Translations under genes and position numbers: made by a program | Notes under the pieces: model-generated | Databases searched by the model: none | The model's input: the letters and a program-made list of their open reading frames with translations, nothing else | Told to the model about the DNA's origin: nothing | In this document: one piece after another, positions 1-8,708 of the stretch | Layout of the letters: each line of letters opens with the position of its first letter | Position numbering within the stretch: position 1 is the first letter of the stretch | From: Bradyrhizobium sp. | GTDB lineage: Bacteria > Pseudomonadota > Alphaproteobacteria > Rhizobiales > Xanthobacteraceae | Direction of reading: 5' to 3' | DNA: 43,839 nt | NCBI RefSeq assembly: GCF_030654605.1 | Contig: NZ_JAURXB010000256.1 | Span: 1-43,839 of the forward strand

Positions 1-110
1 GCCTCCTCAGACCGTATGTCCCTTTGCGGACCGGAGGCGACTCACCCTCGATGCGAGTGCGAGGGTTACCCGGATAGGCCGGGCAGAGCCTCACGCAAGG
101 AGGGCGAGTC
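1..110 (+). ncRNA. Structured leader of the IS110 element, candidate guide (bridge-type) RNA
   Basis: Four hairpins follow one another in the 110 bases before the transposase start. GCCTCC (1-6) pairs with GGAGGC (33-38) around an inner GTCC/GGAC stem (18-21 with 28-31). CCCTCG (45-50) pairs with CGAGGG (60-65). CCCGG (69-73) pairs with CCGGG (79-83). CCTC (89-92) pairs with GAGG (100-103), and that last stem covers the ribosome binding site AGGAGG. IS110-family elements are known to encode a non-coding RNA next to the transposase that pairs with target and donor DNA. Calling this stretch that RNA is inference. The window begins inside or at the edge of the element, so the left end cannot be defined. 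Confidence 0.35.
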
Positions 111-1235
111 ATGGGTGATTATAGCGATGCTTTCGTGGGTTTCGATACGTCGAAGTTGCGTAATGCGGTTGCAATTGCGGAGGCTGGCCGGGGTGGTGAA
201 GTTCGGTTCTTTGGGGAGATCGAGAACACGCCGGCCGCCACGGCGAAGTTGGTTCGGAAGCTTTCCGCCAAGTACAGGCAGCTGACGTTCTGCTACGAGG
301 CAGGCCCGACCGGCTACGGACTGCACCGGCAGATCACGGGCCTCGGCTTCGAATGCGTGGTGGTGGCGCCCTCGCTGATTCCAAAGCGGCCAGGCGACAA
401 GGTGAAGACCAACCGGCGTGACGCGCTGATGCTGGCGAAGCTGCTGCGCGCCGACGAACTGACCGCGGTCTGGGTGCCGGACGGAGGTCACGAGGCGATG
501 CGGGATCTGACGCGGGCGCGCGAGACGGCGATGCTTGATTTGCGCACCAAGCGCCAGCATGTCTCGGCCTTTCTATTGCGGCAGGGAAGGCCTTATCCAG
601 AGGGCAGGAAGACCTGGAGCAAGGCGCATATGAACTGGATCGCGAGCCAGAAGCTCGAGCATCCACAACAGCGCCTTGTGCTGGAGGAGATGATGCTGGC
701 GATGCGTCAGGCGCAGGAGCGCCTCACTCGCCTGGAGCAGGCCATTGCCGCGATGGTTCCGGAATGGTCACTGGCGCCGGTGGTCACCGCATTGATGGCC
801 ATGCGCGGCATCGATCTGGTCTCGGCTACGACGCTGCTGGCCGAGATCGGTGACCTCTCGCGGTTCCGAACGCCGACCGAGTTGATGGCCTATCTCGGGC
901 TCGTGCCTTCGGAGAATTCCACCGGCGACAGCATCAAGCGCGGAGCGATCACCAAAGCCGGTAACCGGCGGGCCCGGCGCATGCTGGTGGAGTGCTCGTG
1001 GAGCTATCAGCATCCCCCGCGGGTCGGGCAAGCCAAGCAGCCGAAGGTCGATGCGGCACCACCAGAAGTCCGCGAGATTGCCTGGAAGGCGCAGTGCCGG
1101 CTGTACCGGCGCTATCGTACCCTGATCAGAAAAGGCAAGCTCAAGACCATCGCCATCGTCGCGATCGCCCGCGAGCTCGCCGGCTTCATCTGGGCCGTCG
1201 CTCGGGCCGCACGCGTCGCGGCAGCCTCGGCTTAA
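111..1235 (+). CDS. IS110 family transposase
   Basis: A 374-residue transposase of the IS110 family, which moves DNA with a RuvC-like DEDD domain plus a C-terminal serine domain. The N-terminal half shows the expected acidic residues: D12 in FVGFDTSK, E63 in CYEAGPTGYG and D104 in KTNRRDALMLAK. A coiled stretch lies around residues 185-212. The C-terminal Transposase_20 domain spans about 225-300, with MRGIDLVSATTLLAEIGD and the SENSTGDS loop that carries the likely serine nucleophile (about S270). The ATG has AGGAGG seven bases upstream. Length is normal for the family and the frame is intact, so the protein may be active. No terminal inverted repeats are evident, as is usual for IS110 relatives. 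Confidence 0.93.
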   Translation: MGDYSDAFVGFDTSKLRNAVAIAEAGRGGEVRFFGEIENTPAATAKLVRKLSAKYRQLTFCYEAGPTGYGLHRQITGLGFECVVVAPSLIPKRPGDKVKTNRRDALMLAKLLRADELTAVWVPDGGHEAMRDLTRARETAMLDLRTKRQHVSAFLLRQGRPYPEGRKTWSKAHMNWIASQKLEHPQQRLVLEEMMLAMRQAQERLTRLEQAIAAMVPEWSLAPVVTALMAMRGIDLVSATTLLAEIGDLSRFRTPTELMAYLGLVPSENSTGDSIKRGAITKAGNRRARRMLVECSWSYQHPPRVGQAKQPKVDAAPPEVREIAWKAQCRLYRRYRTLIRKGKLKTIAIVAIARELAGFIWAVARAARVAAASA

Positions 1236-1639
1236 GAGGCTTGGCAAGGGGAGCCATGCCGTCAAGGCGGAGCGCTAACTAACCAGGGAGCCTCGCCGGG
1301 GCAGTGGTCCGGCGAACTGACAAATCTCGTGCAAAGGCGGGAGCGGAGCCGCGGCAAGGGGAATTCCCGATCATCCTGTGTGACCGATCGCAAGATCGAC
1401 GTCCGACCTCAGAGCGGGACAGCCCCAGACGAACCTACGGACATGCGTGAACCCGCGAATAAGAGCTTGTTGACCGACGTCTCTGGGTTCTGCTTCCACC
1501 TTTGCACGATCACATCCCCACTCATTCTTCTCCGCAATTCACGGAGAAACCCTTCGTCATGCCTCTACTCTTGACATGGGACATAAGAGGATGAGGCCAG
1601 AATGTGTGGCTACCCAGGGACAACGGAGGGCAGATAAAA
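1236..1639 (+). other. 404-bp non-coding tail behind the transposase with hairpins
   Basis: No convincing gene is present. The stretch holds three clear hairpins: TCGCCGG (1293-1299) with CCGGCGA (1309-1315), CGATC-GCAA-GATCG (1385-1398), and TTCTCCG (1528-1534) with CGGAGAA (1542-1548). The first part probably belongs to the right end of the IS110 element, where some family members carry their guide RNA. The third hairpin could act as a terminator or mark the boundary to the host sequence. The GGAGGG ribosome binding site of the next gene is at 1625-1630. Confidence 0.4.
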
Positions 1640-1948
1640 ATGTCAAAAGGCTGCAGCCATATCGCCGGCATCCAGAACGTCACGCCCAGCGCGCTCGGCT
1701 GCGAGGAATGCCTGGAGAGCGGCAGCCGATGGCTGCATTTGCGGATCTGCCGCAGCTGCGGCCATGTCGGCTGCTGTGACGATTCGCCCAACAAGCACGC
1801 GACCGCGCATTTTCATGCCACCGGGCATCCTGTCATCGAGGGCTATGATCCGCCGGAGGGCTGGGGCTGGTGCTACGTCGACGAAGTGATGTTCGACCTG
1901 TCTGGCCGAAAGACTCCACATAACGGGCCGATACCGCGCTATTACTGA
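1640..1948 (+). CDS. UBP-type zinc finger domain protein
   Basis: A 102-residue protein made almost entirely of a ZnF_UBP-like domain. Candidate zinc ligands are C5, H7, C21, C24, C37, C40, C45, H53, H57 or H59, and H63, in the order known for this fold (CSH, then CEEC, then CRSC and GCC, then a histidine cluster HATAHFHATGH). In eukaryotes the domain binds the C-terminus of ubiquitin. Free-standing bacterial versions are common but their partner is not known to me. The ATG at 1640 is chosen because GGAGGG lies about ten bases upstream; an upstream in-frame start at 1604 would add twelve residues that do not look like the domain. It appears to be a single-gene unit between the IS and a hydrolase gene. 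Confidence 0.85.
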   Translation: MSKGCSHIAGIQNVTPSALGCEECLESGSRWLHLRICRSCGHVGCCDDSPNKHATAHFHATGHPVIEGYDPPEGWGWCYVDEVMFDLSGRKTPHNGPIPRYY

Positions 1949-1981
1949 TATCTGTTTTAACGAAGAATGAGGAAATCTCGC

Positions 1982-2908
1982 ATGCAATGCGCGCTGAAAA
2001 TTGGTCGTGCCGTAGTCCTCGCCATATCGATGGCTCTCTCGGTCGCATTGCTCGCTCCCGGTCCGGCCCTGGCGCAAGGCCCGCAGAGCAAATTCGCCGA
2101 GGTCAACGGCGTCAATCTGCATTATCTCGTCGCCGGCAGGGGCGATCCCGTCGTGCTGTTGCACGGCTTTGCCGAGACCAGCCATATGTGGCGGCCGCTG
2201 ATCGCCAGGCTCGCCGACAGGCACACCGTGATCGCGCCCGACTTGCGCGGTTTCGGTCAGTCCGCGGCGCCCGCGGATGGTTACACCAAGGCGGCGATGG
2301 CGCGGGATATTCATGCGCTGGTCAAAAATCTCAAATACGATCGCATTCGCCTGGTCGGCCACGATATCGGGCTGATGGTCGCCTATGCCTATGCGGCGCA
2401 ATACCCCGCCGAGGTCGACCGTCTGGTGCTGATGGAAGCGTTCCTGCCCGGAGTCGGCGAATGGAATAACGTATTCCTGCTGCGCGATCTCTGGCATTTC
2501 CACTTCTACGGCAAGACGCCGCTGGCGCTGGTCACCGGAAGGGAGCGAACCTATCTCGATCACTTCTGGAACGACTTCGCCGCCGATCCCGCCAAATCCG
2601 TCTCCGAGGCGGATCGCAAGTTCTATGCCGGCGAATATGCCAGGCCCGGCAACATGAAGGCGGGCATGGAAGTTTTCCGGGCATTTCCGAAAGACGCCGA
2701 GGATTTCGCCGGGTTCGCCAGGACGAAACTGACGATGCCGCTGCTGGTTTTGTCCGGCGAAAAGGCCGGCGGCCCGTTCCTGATCGAGCAGGGCAAGATG
2801 GTGGCAAGTAACGTCGAGGGCATCCTCGTCAAGGGCAAGGGACACTGGCTGATGGAGGAAGCGCCCGCCGAGGTGATCCCGAAGCTGGTGGAATTTCTGA
2901 ATCGCTAG
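1982..2908 (+). CDS. Exported alpha/beta hydrolase, epoxide hydrolase/dehalogenase-like
   Basis: An alpha/beta hydrolase with a Sec signal peptide (hydrophobic run AVVLAISMALSVALLAPG, cleavage near ALAQ), so it probably acts in the periplasm. Counted from an upstream ATG at 1967, the oxyanion motif is HGFAE (66-70), the nucleophile is D133 in GHDIG, the histidine is H293 in GKGHW, and E265 is a candidate acid. An aspartate nucleophile is the mark of the epoxide hydrolase/haloalkane dehalogenase branch rather than of serine esterases. The substrate cannot be read from sequence. The ATG at 1982 is preferred because GAGGAAA lies eight bases upstream; the ATG at 1967 has no good ribosome binding site and would add five residues. 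Confidence 0.85.
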   Translation: MQCALKIGRAVVLAISMALSVALLAPGPALAQGPQSKFAEVNGVNLHYLVAGRGDPVVLLHGFAETSHMWRPLIARLADRHTVIAPDLRGFGQSAAPADGYTKAAMARDIHALVKNLKYDRIRLVGHDIGLMVAYAYAAQYPAEVDRLVLMEAFLPGVGEWNNVFLLRDLWHFHFYGKTPLALVTGRERTYLDHFWNDFAADPAKSVSEADRKFYAGEYARPGNMKAGMEVFRAFPKDAEDFAGFARTKLTMPLLVLSGEKAGGPFLIEQGKMVASNVEGILVKGKGHWLMEEAPAEVIPKLVEFLNR

Positions 2909-3042
2909 AGCTTCGACAAGAGTCGCGCGCGACGCAGCGCCATCCGGCGCACGAATTGCATGACGGGTGCACGGATGCGTGAATGGCAAGTTCCAGCCGG
3001 GAGCCGTAGCATGAGGTTGGTCATATCAAGGGGAAGAGCATC

Positions 3043-3555
3043 ATGATCCTGGGAATGAGTTTGTCCACGTTTGTCACTGTGCACGTCGTCATCAGCCTGA
3101 TCGGCATCGTGGCCGGCATTATCGTCATGTTCGGGATGCTCGGCTCCAACCGGATGCCGGGGCTGACCGCGATCTTCCTGGCGACCACGATTTTGACCAG
3201 CGCCACGGGTTTCGTGATTCCGCCATTGGTGTCCGCAAAGTTTCTCCCCTCCCACCTGTTCGGCTTTCTCTCGCTCGGGCTGCTGGCGGTCGCCTGTTTC
3301 GCGCTGTATGGCCAAAGACTTTCCGGCGCGTGGCGCTGGATCTATGTGCTGACCGCGCTGATCTCGCTTTATCTCAATGTGTTCGTGCTGGTGGTCCAGA
3401 GCTTCCTGAAGGTCCCGGCGCTGCATGCGCTGGCGCCGAGCGTGCCGCCGGCCGAGCCGCCGTTCGCCGTCGCCCAGGGCATCGTGCTGGTGTTCTTCGT
3501 CGTCGTCATCATCGGCGCGCTCAGGCGGTATCGGCCGGTGCCGGTGTATGGCTGA
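3043..3555 (+). CDS. Small integral membrane protein, unknown function
   Basis: A 170-residue hydrophobic protein with about five predicted membrane helices (roughly residues 8-30, 40-62, 68-88, 97-120 and 143-162) and a basic C-terminal tail (RRYRP). A purine-rich AAGGGGAAG sequence lies upstream of the ATG. The layout resembles small DUF2306-like or unnamed Bradyrhizobium membrane proteins, but I cannot assign a family with certainty. It stands alone between two hydrolase genes, with a palindromic repeat behind its stop codon. Confidence 0.75.
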   Translation: MILGMSLSTFVTVHVVISLIGIVAGIIVMFGMLGSNRMPGLTAIFLATTILTSATGFVIPPLVSAKFLPSHLFGFLSLGLLAVACFALYGQRLSGAWRWIYVLTALISLYLNVFVLVVQSFLKVPALHALAPSVPPAEPPFAVAQGIVLVFFVVVIIGALRRYRPVPVYG

Positions 3556-3566
3556 TTGCCATCACC

Positions 3567-3654
3567 GTCATTGCGAGCGAAGCGAAGCAATCCACTCTTG
3601 CTTTCTTTGCGCGGAGATATGGATTGCTTCGTCGCAAGTGCTCCTCGCAATGAC
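3567..3654. repeat. Extragenic palindrome, family A copy 1
   Basis: An 88-bp inverted repeat beginning GTCATTGCGAGCGAAGCGAA and ending CTCGCAATGAC, with an inner GCAATCCA/TGGATTGC pair. The same outer and inner arms occur at 26449-26524. It lies between two genes on the same strand and would fold into a long hairpin if transcribed. Confidence 0.85.
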
Positions 3655-3709
3655 GCGGAGAGAGCCTAGGTATGATTGAGTTGCCAAAACAGTTCTGACA
3701 GGAGTCCCC

Positions 3710-4534
3710 ATGCCCACCATCACCACCAAAGACGGCACCGAAATCTTCTACAAGGACTGGGGCACCGGTCAGCCCATCGTATTCAGCCACGGCTGGCCGC
3801 TGTCATCCGACGACTGGGACACGCAGATGCTGTTCTTCCTGAACAACGGTTTTCGCGTCGTCGCCCATGACCGTCGCGGCCACGGCCGCTCCAGCCAGAC
3901 CGGCGATGGCCATGACATGGATCATTATGCCGACGACCTCGCGGCCCTGACCGCGCATCTCGATCTCAAGAGCGCCGTTCATATCGGCCACTCCACCGGC
4001 GGCGGCGAAGTGGTGCACTACATCGCGCGGCACGGCGAGAGCCGGGTGGCGAAGGCGGCCATCATCAGCGCGGTGCCGCCGCTGATGATGAAGACGCCGG
4101 CCAATCCCGGCGGCCTGCCCAGGGAGGTGTTCGACGGACTGCAGGCGGCGCTGCTCGCCAATCGTTCGAATTTCTATCGCGATCTGCCGGCGGGGCCGTT
4201 CTATGGCTACAACCGGCCGGGCGCCAAACCCTCGGAAGCCATCATCCAGAACTGGTGGCGCCAGGGTATGATGGGCGGCGCCAAGGCGCATTACGACGGC
4301 ATCGTCGCCTTCTCGCAGACCGACTTCACCGAAGACCTGAAGAAGATCACCGTGCCCGTACTGGTGATGCATGGCGACGACGATCAGATCGTTCCCTATG
4401 CCGACTCCGCGCCATTGTCGGCCAAGCTGCTGAAGAACGGCACGCTGAAGACCTACAAGGGCTTTCCGCACGGCATGCCCACCACGGAAGCGGCCACCAT
4501 CAACGCCGACCTGCTGGAATTCATCAAAGGATGA
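3710..4534 (+). CDS. Alpha/beta hydrolase, chloroperoxidase/arylesterase type
   Basis: A 274-residue cofactor-free hydrolase of the non-haem chloroperoxidase/aryl esterase group. The catalytic triad is visible: S95 in GHSTGG, D225 in [10 protein letters not shown] and H254 in FPHGMPTT. The oxyanion region is FSHGWPL (25-31). Length matches the family. No signal peptide is present, so it is cytoplasmic. Family members hydrolyse small esters and can show perhydrolase activity; the natural substrate is usually unknown. AGGAG stands seven bases before the ATG. The next gene starts within or just after the stop codon, so the two are probably co-transcribed. Confidence 0.92.
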   Translation: MPTITTKDGTEIFYKDWGTGQPIVFSHGWPLSSDDWDTQMLFFLNNGFRVVAHDRRGHGRSSQTGDGHDMDHYADDLAALTAHLDLKSAVHIGHSTGGGEVVHYIARHGESRVAKAAIISAVPPLMMKTPANPGGLPREVFDGLQAALLANRSNFYRDLPAGPFYGYNRPGAKPSEAIIQNWWRQGMMGGAKAHYDGIVAFSQTDFTEDLKKITVPVLVMHGDDDQIVPYADSAPLSAKLLKNGTLKTYKGFPHGMPTTEAATINADLLEFIKG

Positions 4535-4551
4535 ACGGAGTTCGCCCGGGC

Positions 4552-5211
4552 ATGAAAGCCATCCTGTTCGGCGCCACCGGCATGGTTGGGCAGGGCGTGC
4601 TGCGGGAATGCCTGATCGATGCCGGCGTGACAAGCGTGCTCGCGGTCGGGCGCAGCCCGACCGGCCAGCAACACGCAAAACTCCGCGAAATCGTTCACGG
4701 CGATTTCACGGATTTCTCGGCGATCGAATCCGAACTGTCAGGCTATGACGCCTGTTTCTTCTGTCTCGGCGTGTCCTCGCTCGGCATGGATGCCGAACGC
4801 TACCGGCATCTGACCTACGACGTCACCATGGCCGCGGCGAGGACGCTGGCAAAGCTCAATCCGGGCATGGTGTTCATCTATGTCACCGGCCGCGGCACCG
4901 ACTCCACCGAGCAAGGCAGCCTGAGGTGGGCGCGGGTCAAGGGCAAGACCGAGAACGATCTGCTCAAGCTGCCGTTCAGGGCCGCCTACATGTTCCGTCC
5001 CAACGGCATCCAGCCGCTGCACGGCGTGCGGTCGAAGACCGGCTGGATCAACGCGGTCTACGCGGTGTCCGCGCCGCTGTTATCATACCTCGTCCGAGCC
5101 ATGCCGGGCACCATGACGACGTCCGAAAAACTCGGCCGCGCCATGATCAAGGTCGCGCGCGACGGATTTCCGAGGCCGGTCCTGGAGAGCGAGGATATCA
5201 ACGCGATTTAA
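4552..5211 (+). CDS. NAD(P)-binding epimerase-like protein
   Basis: A 219-residue Rossmann-fold protein of the NAD(P)H-binding/atypical SDR group. The nucleotide-binding motif is at the N-terminus (ILFGATGMVGQGVLREC, GxxGxxG form). Further conserved parts are the FCLGVSS strand around residue 70 and FIYVTGRGTDS near 105-115. It is shorter than classical sugar epimerases and lacks an obvious YxxxK pair, so it may bind nucleotide without acting as an epimerase. A possible alternative start, ATG at 4531, overlaps the stop of the upstream hydrolase and would add seven residues. GGAG at 4537-4540 supports the ATG at 4552. Confidence 0.85.
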   Translation: MKAILFGATGMVGQGVLRECLIDAGVTSVLAVGRSPTGQQHAKLREIVHGDFTDFSAIESELSGYDACFFCLGVSSLGMDAERYRHLTYDVTMAAARTLAKLNPGMVFIYVTGRGTDSTEQGSLRWARVKGKTENDLLKLPFRAAYMFRPNGIQPLHGVRSKTGWINAVYAVSAPLLSYLVRAMPGTMTTSEKLGRAMIKVARDGFPRPVLESEDINAI

Positions 5212-5212
5212 C

Positions 5213-5316
5213 CGTCGTCCCGGACAAGTGAGCGCAGCGAACGCTGATCCGGGACCCATACGCCGTGACCTCACGTTAAGCCGCTTATGGGTCCCGGCTC
5301 GGGGGCCGGGACGACG
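5213..5316. repeat. Extragenic palindrome, family B copy 1
   Basis: Inverted repeat with outer arms CGTCGTCCCGG and CCGGGACGACG and an inner GGGACCCATACGCCGT segment facing TATGGGTCCC. Related copies lie at 30314-30437 and 37871-37991. This one starts two bases after the stop of the upstream gene and precedes murA. Confidence 0.88.
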
Positions 5317-5439
5317 TATTTTAGCAGACGCGCATGACCCGGGACGCCTGCCACCCCATCAAATAGCCGCAAATTTCAAAGCTTTTGCCATCCGGGGGCC
5401 CTTCGCCCTATACTTTGTGCATAGCAAGCAGGATTTGGC

Positions 5440-6729
5440 ATGGATCGCATTCGCATCGTCGGCGGCAGCAAGCTCAATGGCACGATTCCGATTTCGGGCG
5501 CGAAGAATGCCGCACTGCCATTGATGATCGCGGGGCTGCTCAGCGAGGAGACGCTGATCCTCGACAACGTGCCGCGGCTGGCCGACGTCGTGAATTTGCA
5601 GCGCATTCTCGGCAATCACGGCGTCGATATCATGTCGGCCGGCAAGCGGCCCGGCGATCACGAATATCAGGGCCAGACCCTGCACATTTCGGCGGCCAAC
5701 ATCATCGACACGACAGCGCCCTACGAACTGGTGTCGAAGATGCGCGCCAGCTTCTGGGTGATCGCGCCGCTGCTGGCGCGGATGCACGAGGCCAGGGTGT
5801 CGTTGCCCGGCGGCTGCGCCATCGGCACAAGGCCGGTCGATCTGTTGATCATGGCGCTGGAGAAACTCGGCGCCAGCATCACCATCGACGGCGGCTATGT
5901 GATCGCCAAGGCCCCCGGCGGCCTGAAGGGCGCCGCGATCGACTTTCCCAAGGTCACCGTGAGCGGCACCCATGTCGCGCTGATGGCGGCGACCCTGGCC
6001 CAGGGCACCACCGTGATCACCAATGCGGCCTGCGAGCCTGAAATCCAGGACGTCGCCGACTGCCTCAACAAGATGGGCGCGCGGGTCTCCGGCGCCGGCA
6101 CGCCCCGCATCGTGATCGAGGGCGTGGCCAAACTGCACGGCGCGCGGCACACCGTGCTGCCGGACCGGATCGAGACCGGCACCTATGCGATGGCGGTGAC
6201 GATGACCGGCGGCGATGTGCTGCTGGCCGGCGCGCGACCGGAACTGCTGCAATCGGCGCTCGACGTGCTGACCCAGGCAGGCGCAGAGATAACGGTCGAC
6301 GACAAAGGCATCCGCGTTATCAGAAACGGCGCCGGCCTCAATCCGGTGACGGTATCGACCGCGCCGTTTCCGGGCTTTCCCACCGACCTGCAGGCCCAGC
6401 TGATGGCGCTGATGGCCTGCGCCGGAGGCGCCTCGCATATCACCGAGACGATTTTCGAAAACCGCTTCATGCATGTGCAGGAGCTGGCGCGGTTCGGCGC
6501 GCGGATCAGCCTCGACGGCGAAACCGCCACCATCGACGGCATCGCCGGATTGCGCGGCGCGCCTGTGATGGCCACCGACCTGCGCGCCTCGGTGTCGCTG
6601 GTGATCGCCGGCCTCGCCGCCGAGGGCGAGACCATGGTCAACCGGGTCTACCATCTCGACCGCGGCTTCGAGCGGCTCGAGGACAAATTGTCGGCCTGCG
6701 GCGCCACCATCGAACGTATCAGCGGATAG
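5440..6729 (+). CDS. murA: UDP-N-acetylglucosamine 1-carboxyvinyltransferase
   Basis: MurA adds enolpyruvate from PEP to UDP-GlcNAc, the first committed step of peptidoglycan synthesis, in the cytoplasm. The 429-residue length is typical. K22 and N23 are in the conserved GAKNAALP motif, and the catalytic cysteine, target of fosfomycin, is C126 in [13 protein letters not shown]. The two inside-out alpha/beta halves fill the whole length. It opens the conserved Rhizobiales block that continues with DUF2948 and hisD. Confidence 0.97.
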   Translation: MDRIRIVGGSKLNGTIPISGAKNAALPLMIAGLLSEETLILDNVPRLADVVNLQRILGNHGVDIMSAGKRPGDHEYQGQTLHISAANIIDTTAPYELVSKMRASFWVIAPLLARMHEARVSLPGGCAIGTRPVDLLIMALEKLGASITIDGGYVIAKAPGGLKGAAIDFPKVTVSGTHVALMAATLAQGTTVITNAACEPEIQDVADCLNKMGARVSGAGTPRIVIEGVAKLHGARHTVLPDRIETGTYAMAVTMTGGDVLLAGARPELLQSALDVLTQAGAEITVDDKGIRVIRNGAGLNPVTVSTAPFPGFPTDLQAQLMALMACAGGASHITETIFENRFMHVQELARFGARISLDGETATIDGIAGLRGAPVMATDLRASVSLVIAGLAAEGETMVNRVYHLDRGFERLEDKLSACGATIERISG

Positions 6730-6730
6730 A

Positions 6731-6777
6731 CGCGTATTCCGCAAGAGTGGGGACCGGTTTTGCGAAAGGAATACGCG
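6731..6777. repeat. Short palindrome between murA and the DUF2948 gene
   Basis: CGCGTATTCC (6731-6740) pairs perfectly with GGAATACGCG (6768-6777), and an inner CGCAA/TTGCG pair extends the stem. It starts two bases after the murA stop. I remember similar sequences (attccgcaaaagtgg-type) as common in Bradyrhizobium genomes. It may stabilise or end the murA message. Confidence 0.7.
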
Positions 6778-6797
6778 CAAACGAAAAGGCGCCAGCG

Positions 6798-7250
6798 GTG
6801 AACGCCGAGCTCAAACTGGTCGCGCTCGACGCCGACGATCTCGCGGTGATCTCGGCGCATGTGCAGGATGCCCGGGTGCGGACGTCGGATATCGTCTGGC
6901 GGCAGGGCGAAAAGCGGCTGGTGGTCGGCATGCTCCGGCTGGACTGGGAACAGACGCTGGCGGGGGAATCCGCGCCGCGCCGCCTGATCGCGGCGCTGCG
7001 ATTCGACCGGGTGCTGTCGTGCAAGTCGCGCAATATCGATCTGGAGACGCCGCCAAAAGCCCTCGAGCTCGTGGGAATCGAGTTTCATCCCGGGGAAGCC
7101 CCCGGCGGCAGTGCGCTCCTGCTGTTCGCCCATGGCGGGGCGCTGCGGCTCGACGTCGAATGCCTCGAATGCCAGCTGACCGACCTCGGCGACGACGATC
7201 TCGGAGCCGGCGATCCCGGCGAGGGGGCGGAATCGGGGCTGGGGGCTTGA
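6798..7250 (+). CDS. DUF2948 family protein
   Basis: A 150-residue protein that matches the DUF2948 pattern I know from this genomic position: LKLVALDADDLAVISAHVQDA at the start, then VVGMLRLDWEQ and the LRFDRVLSCKSRNID segment near the middle. Function is unknown. The GTG at 6798 is chosen as start because AAAAGG lies eight bases upstream and the family homology begins right there; the ATG at 6747 lies inside the palindrome. It sits between murA and hisD as in other Rhizobiales. Confidence 0.85.
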   Translation: MNAELKLVALDADDLAVISAHVQDARVRTSDIVWRQGEKRLVVGMLRLDWEQTLAGESAPRRLIAALRFDRVLSCKSRNIDLETPPKALELVGIEFHPGEAPGGSALLLFAHGGALRLDVECLECQLTDLGDDDLGAGDPGEGAESGLGA

Positions 7251-7258
7251 CGCAAATC

Positions 7259-7341
7259 GTCATTCCGGGGCGAGAGCGAAGCGAGCGAACCCGGAATCTC
7301 GAGATTCCGGGTCTGGTGCTGGCGCACCATCCCGGAATGAC
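7259..7341. repeat. Extragenic palindrome, family D copy 1
   Basis: Outer arms GTCATTCCGG and CCGGAATGAC, with inner CCCGGAATC/GATTCCGGG arms. A second copy lies at 41902-41979. It fills the gap between the DUF2948 gene and hisD. Confidence 0.88.
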
Positions 7342-7412
7342 GAAGATCCGGGCTAAGGGTTGACGGCGGTTTACCACCGCGCCATTGAGCAGTGTAACGC
7401 CAGAAAGCCGCC

Positions 7413-8708
7413 ATGCCCGTTCGTCTCGACCATAGCAGCGCCGATTTTGCCCGCCAATTCCAGGGTTTTCTCGGCGCCAAGCGCGAGGTATCGGCCGATA
7501 TCGAGGCCGCCACCCGCGCCATCGTCGACGATGTGGCCGCGCGCGGCGACGCCGCGTTGATCGAGGCGACGCGCAAGTTCGACCGGCTCGAGCTCGATGC
7601 CGGCGGCCTGCAGGTGACCCCAGGCGAAATCGACGCTGCGGTGAAGGCCTGCGACGCCAAAACGCTCGACGCGCTGGCCTTCGCCCGCGACCGCATCGAG
7701 GTGTTTCACCAGCGGCAGCTGCCGAAGGACGAGCGCTTCACCGACGCGCTCGGCGTCGAACTCGGCTGGCGCTGGAGCGCGATCGACGCGGTCGGGCTCT
7801 ATGTGCCGGGCGGCACCGCCGCCTATCCGTCCTCGGTGCTGATGAACGCGGTGCCGGCGAAAGTCGCCGGCGTGCCGCGCGTGGTGATGGTGGTGCCGTC
7901 GCCGGACGGCAAGCTCAATCCGCTGGTGCTGGCGGCGGCCCATCTCGGCGGCGTCTGCGAAATCTACCGCGTCGGCGGCGCGCAGGCGGTGGCGGCGCTG
8001 GCCTGGGGTACCGCGACCATCGCGCCGGTGGCCAAGATCGTCGGCCCCGGCAACGCCTATGTCGCCGCCGCCAAGCGGCAGGTGTTCGGCAAGGTCGGCA
8101 TCGACATGATCGCCGGTCCCTCCGAGGTGCTGGTGATCGCGGACGACACCGGCAATGCCGGCTGGATCGCGGCCGACCTGCTGGCGCAGGCCGAGCACGA
8201 CGTCAACGCGCAGTCGATCCTGATCACCGACAGCGCCGCTTTGGCTGACGACGTCGAGCGCGCGGTGCAATCGCAGCTGGCGACGCTGCCGCGCGCCGGG
8301 ATCGCGCGGGCCTCGTGGGACGCGTTCGGCGCTATCATCTTGGTCAAGAACCTGGCCGAGGCCGTGCCGCTGGCCAACGCCATCGCCGCCGAGCATCTGG
8401 AGATCATGACGCGGGATCCGGAGGCGCTGTCGGCGCAAATCCGCAATGCCGGCGCGATATTTCTGGGCCCCCACACCCCCGAGGCGATCGGCGACTATGT
8501 CGGCGGTTCCAACCACGTGCTGCCGACCGCGCGATCGGCGCGGTTCTCCTCCGGCCTCGGCGTACTTGACTTCATGAAGCGAACGTCGATCCTGAAATGC
8601 GGGCCGGACCAGTTGCGGGAGCTGGGACCGGCGGCAATGACGCTGGGCAAGGCCGAAGGCCTCGATGCCCATGCGCGCTCAGTGGGACTGCGCCTCAACC
8701 TGTCATGA
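7413..8708 (+). CDS. hisD: Histidinol dehydrogenase
   Basis: HisD oxidises L-histidinol in two NAD-dependent steps to L-histidine, the last reactions of histidine synthesis. The 431-residue protein keeps the zinc ligands Q259, H262, D361 and H420, and the catalytic pair E327-H328 in AAEHLEI, with H368 in GGSNHVLPT. The NAD-binding region [14 protein letters not shown] is at 128-141. Its stop overlaps the next start (ATGA), indicating translational coupling with the UPF0262 gene. Confidence 0.97.
   Translation: MPVRLDHSSADFARQFQGFLGAKREVSADIEAATRAIVDDVAARGDAALIEATRKFDRLELDAGGLQVTPGEIDAAVKACDAKTLDALAFARDRIEVFHQRQLPKDERFTDALGVELGWRWSAIDAVGLYVPGGTAAYPSSVLMNAVPAKVAGVPRVVMVVPSPDGKLNPLVLAAAHLGGVCEIYRVGGAQAVAALAWGTATIAPVAKIVGPGNAYVAAAKRQVFGKVGIDMIAGPSEVLVIADDTGNAGWIAADLLAQAEHDVNAQSILITDSAALADDVERAVQSQLATLPRAGIARASWDAFGAIILVKNLAEAVPLANAIAAEHLEIMTRDPEALSAQIRNAGAIFLGPHTPEAIGDYVGGSNHVLPTARSARFSSGLGVLDFMKRTSILKCGPDQLRELGPAAMTLGKAEGLDAHARSVGLRLNLS

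Noticed and set aside
1643..2989. Minus-strand frame opposite the zinc-finger and hydrolase genes
   Set aside because: Composition is artefactual and two supported genes lie on the other strand.
5359..6780. Minus-strand frame opposite murA
   Set aside because: Antisense shadow with histidine- and arginine-rich composition; murA is certain.
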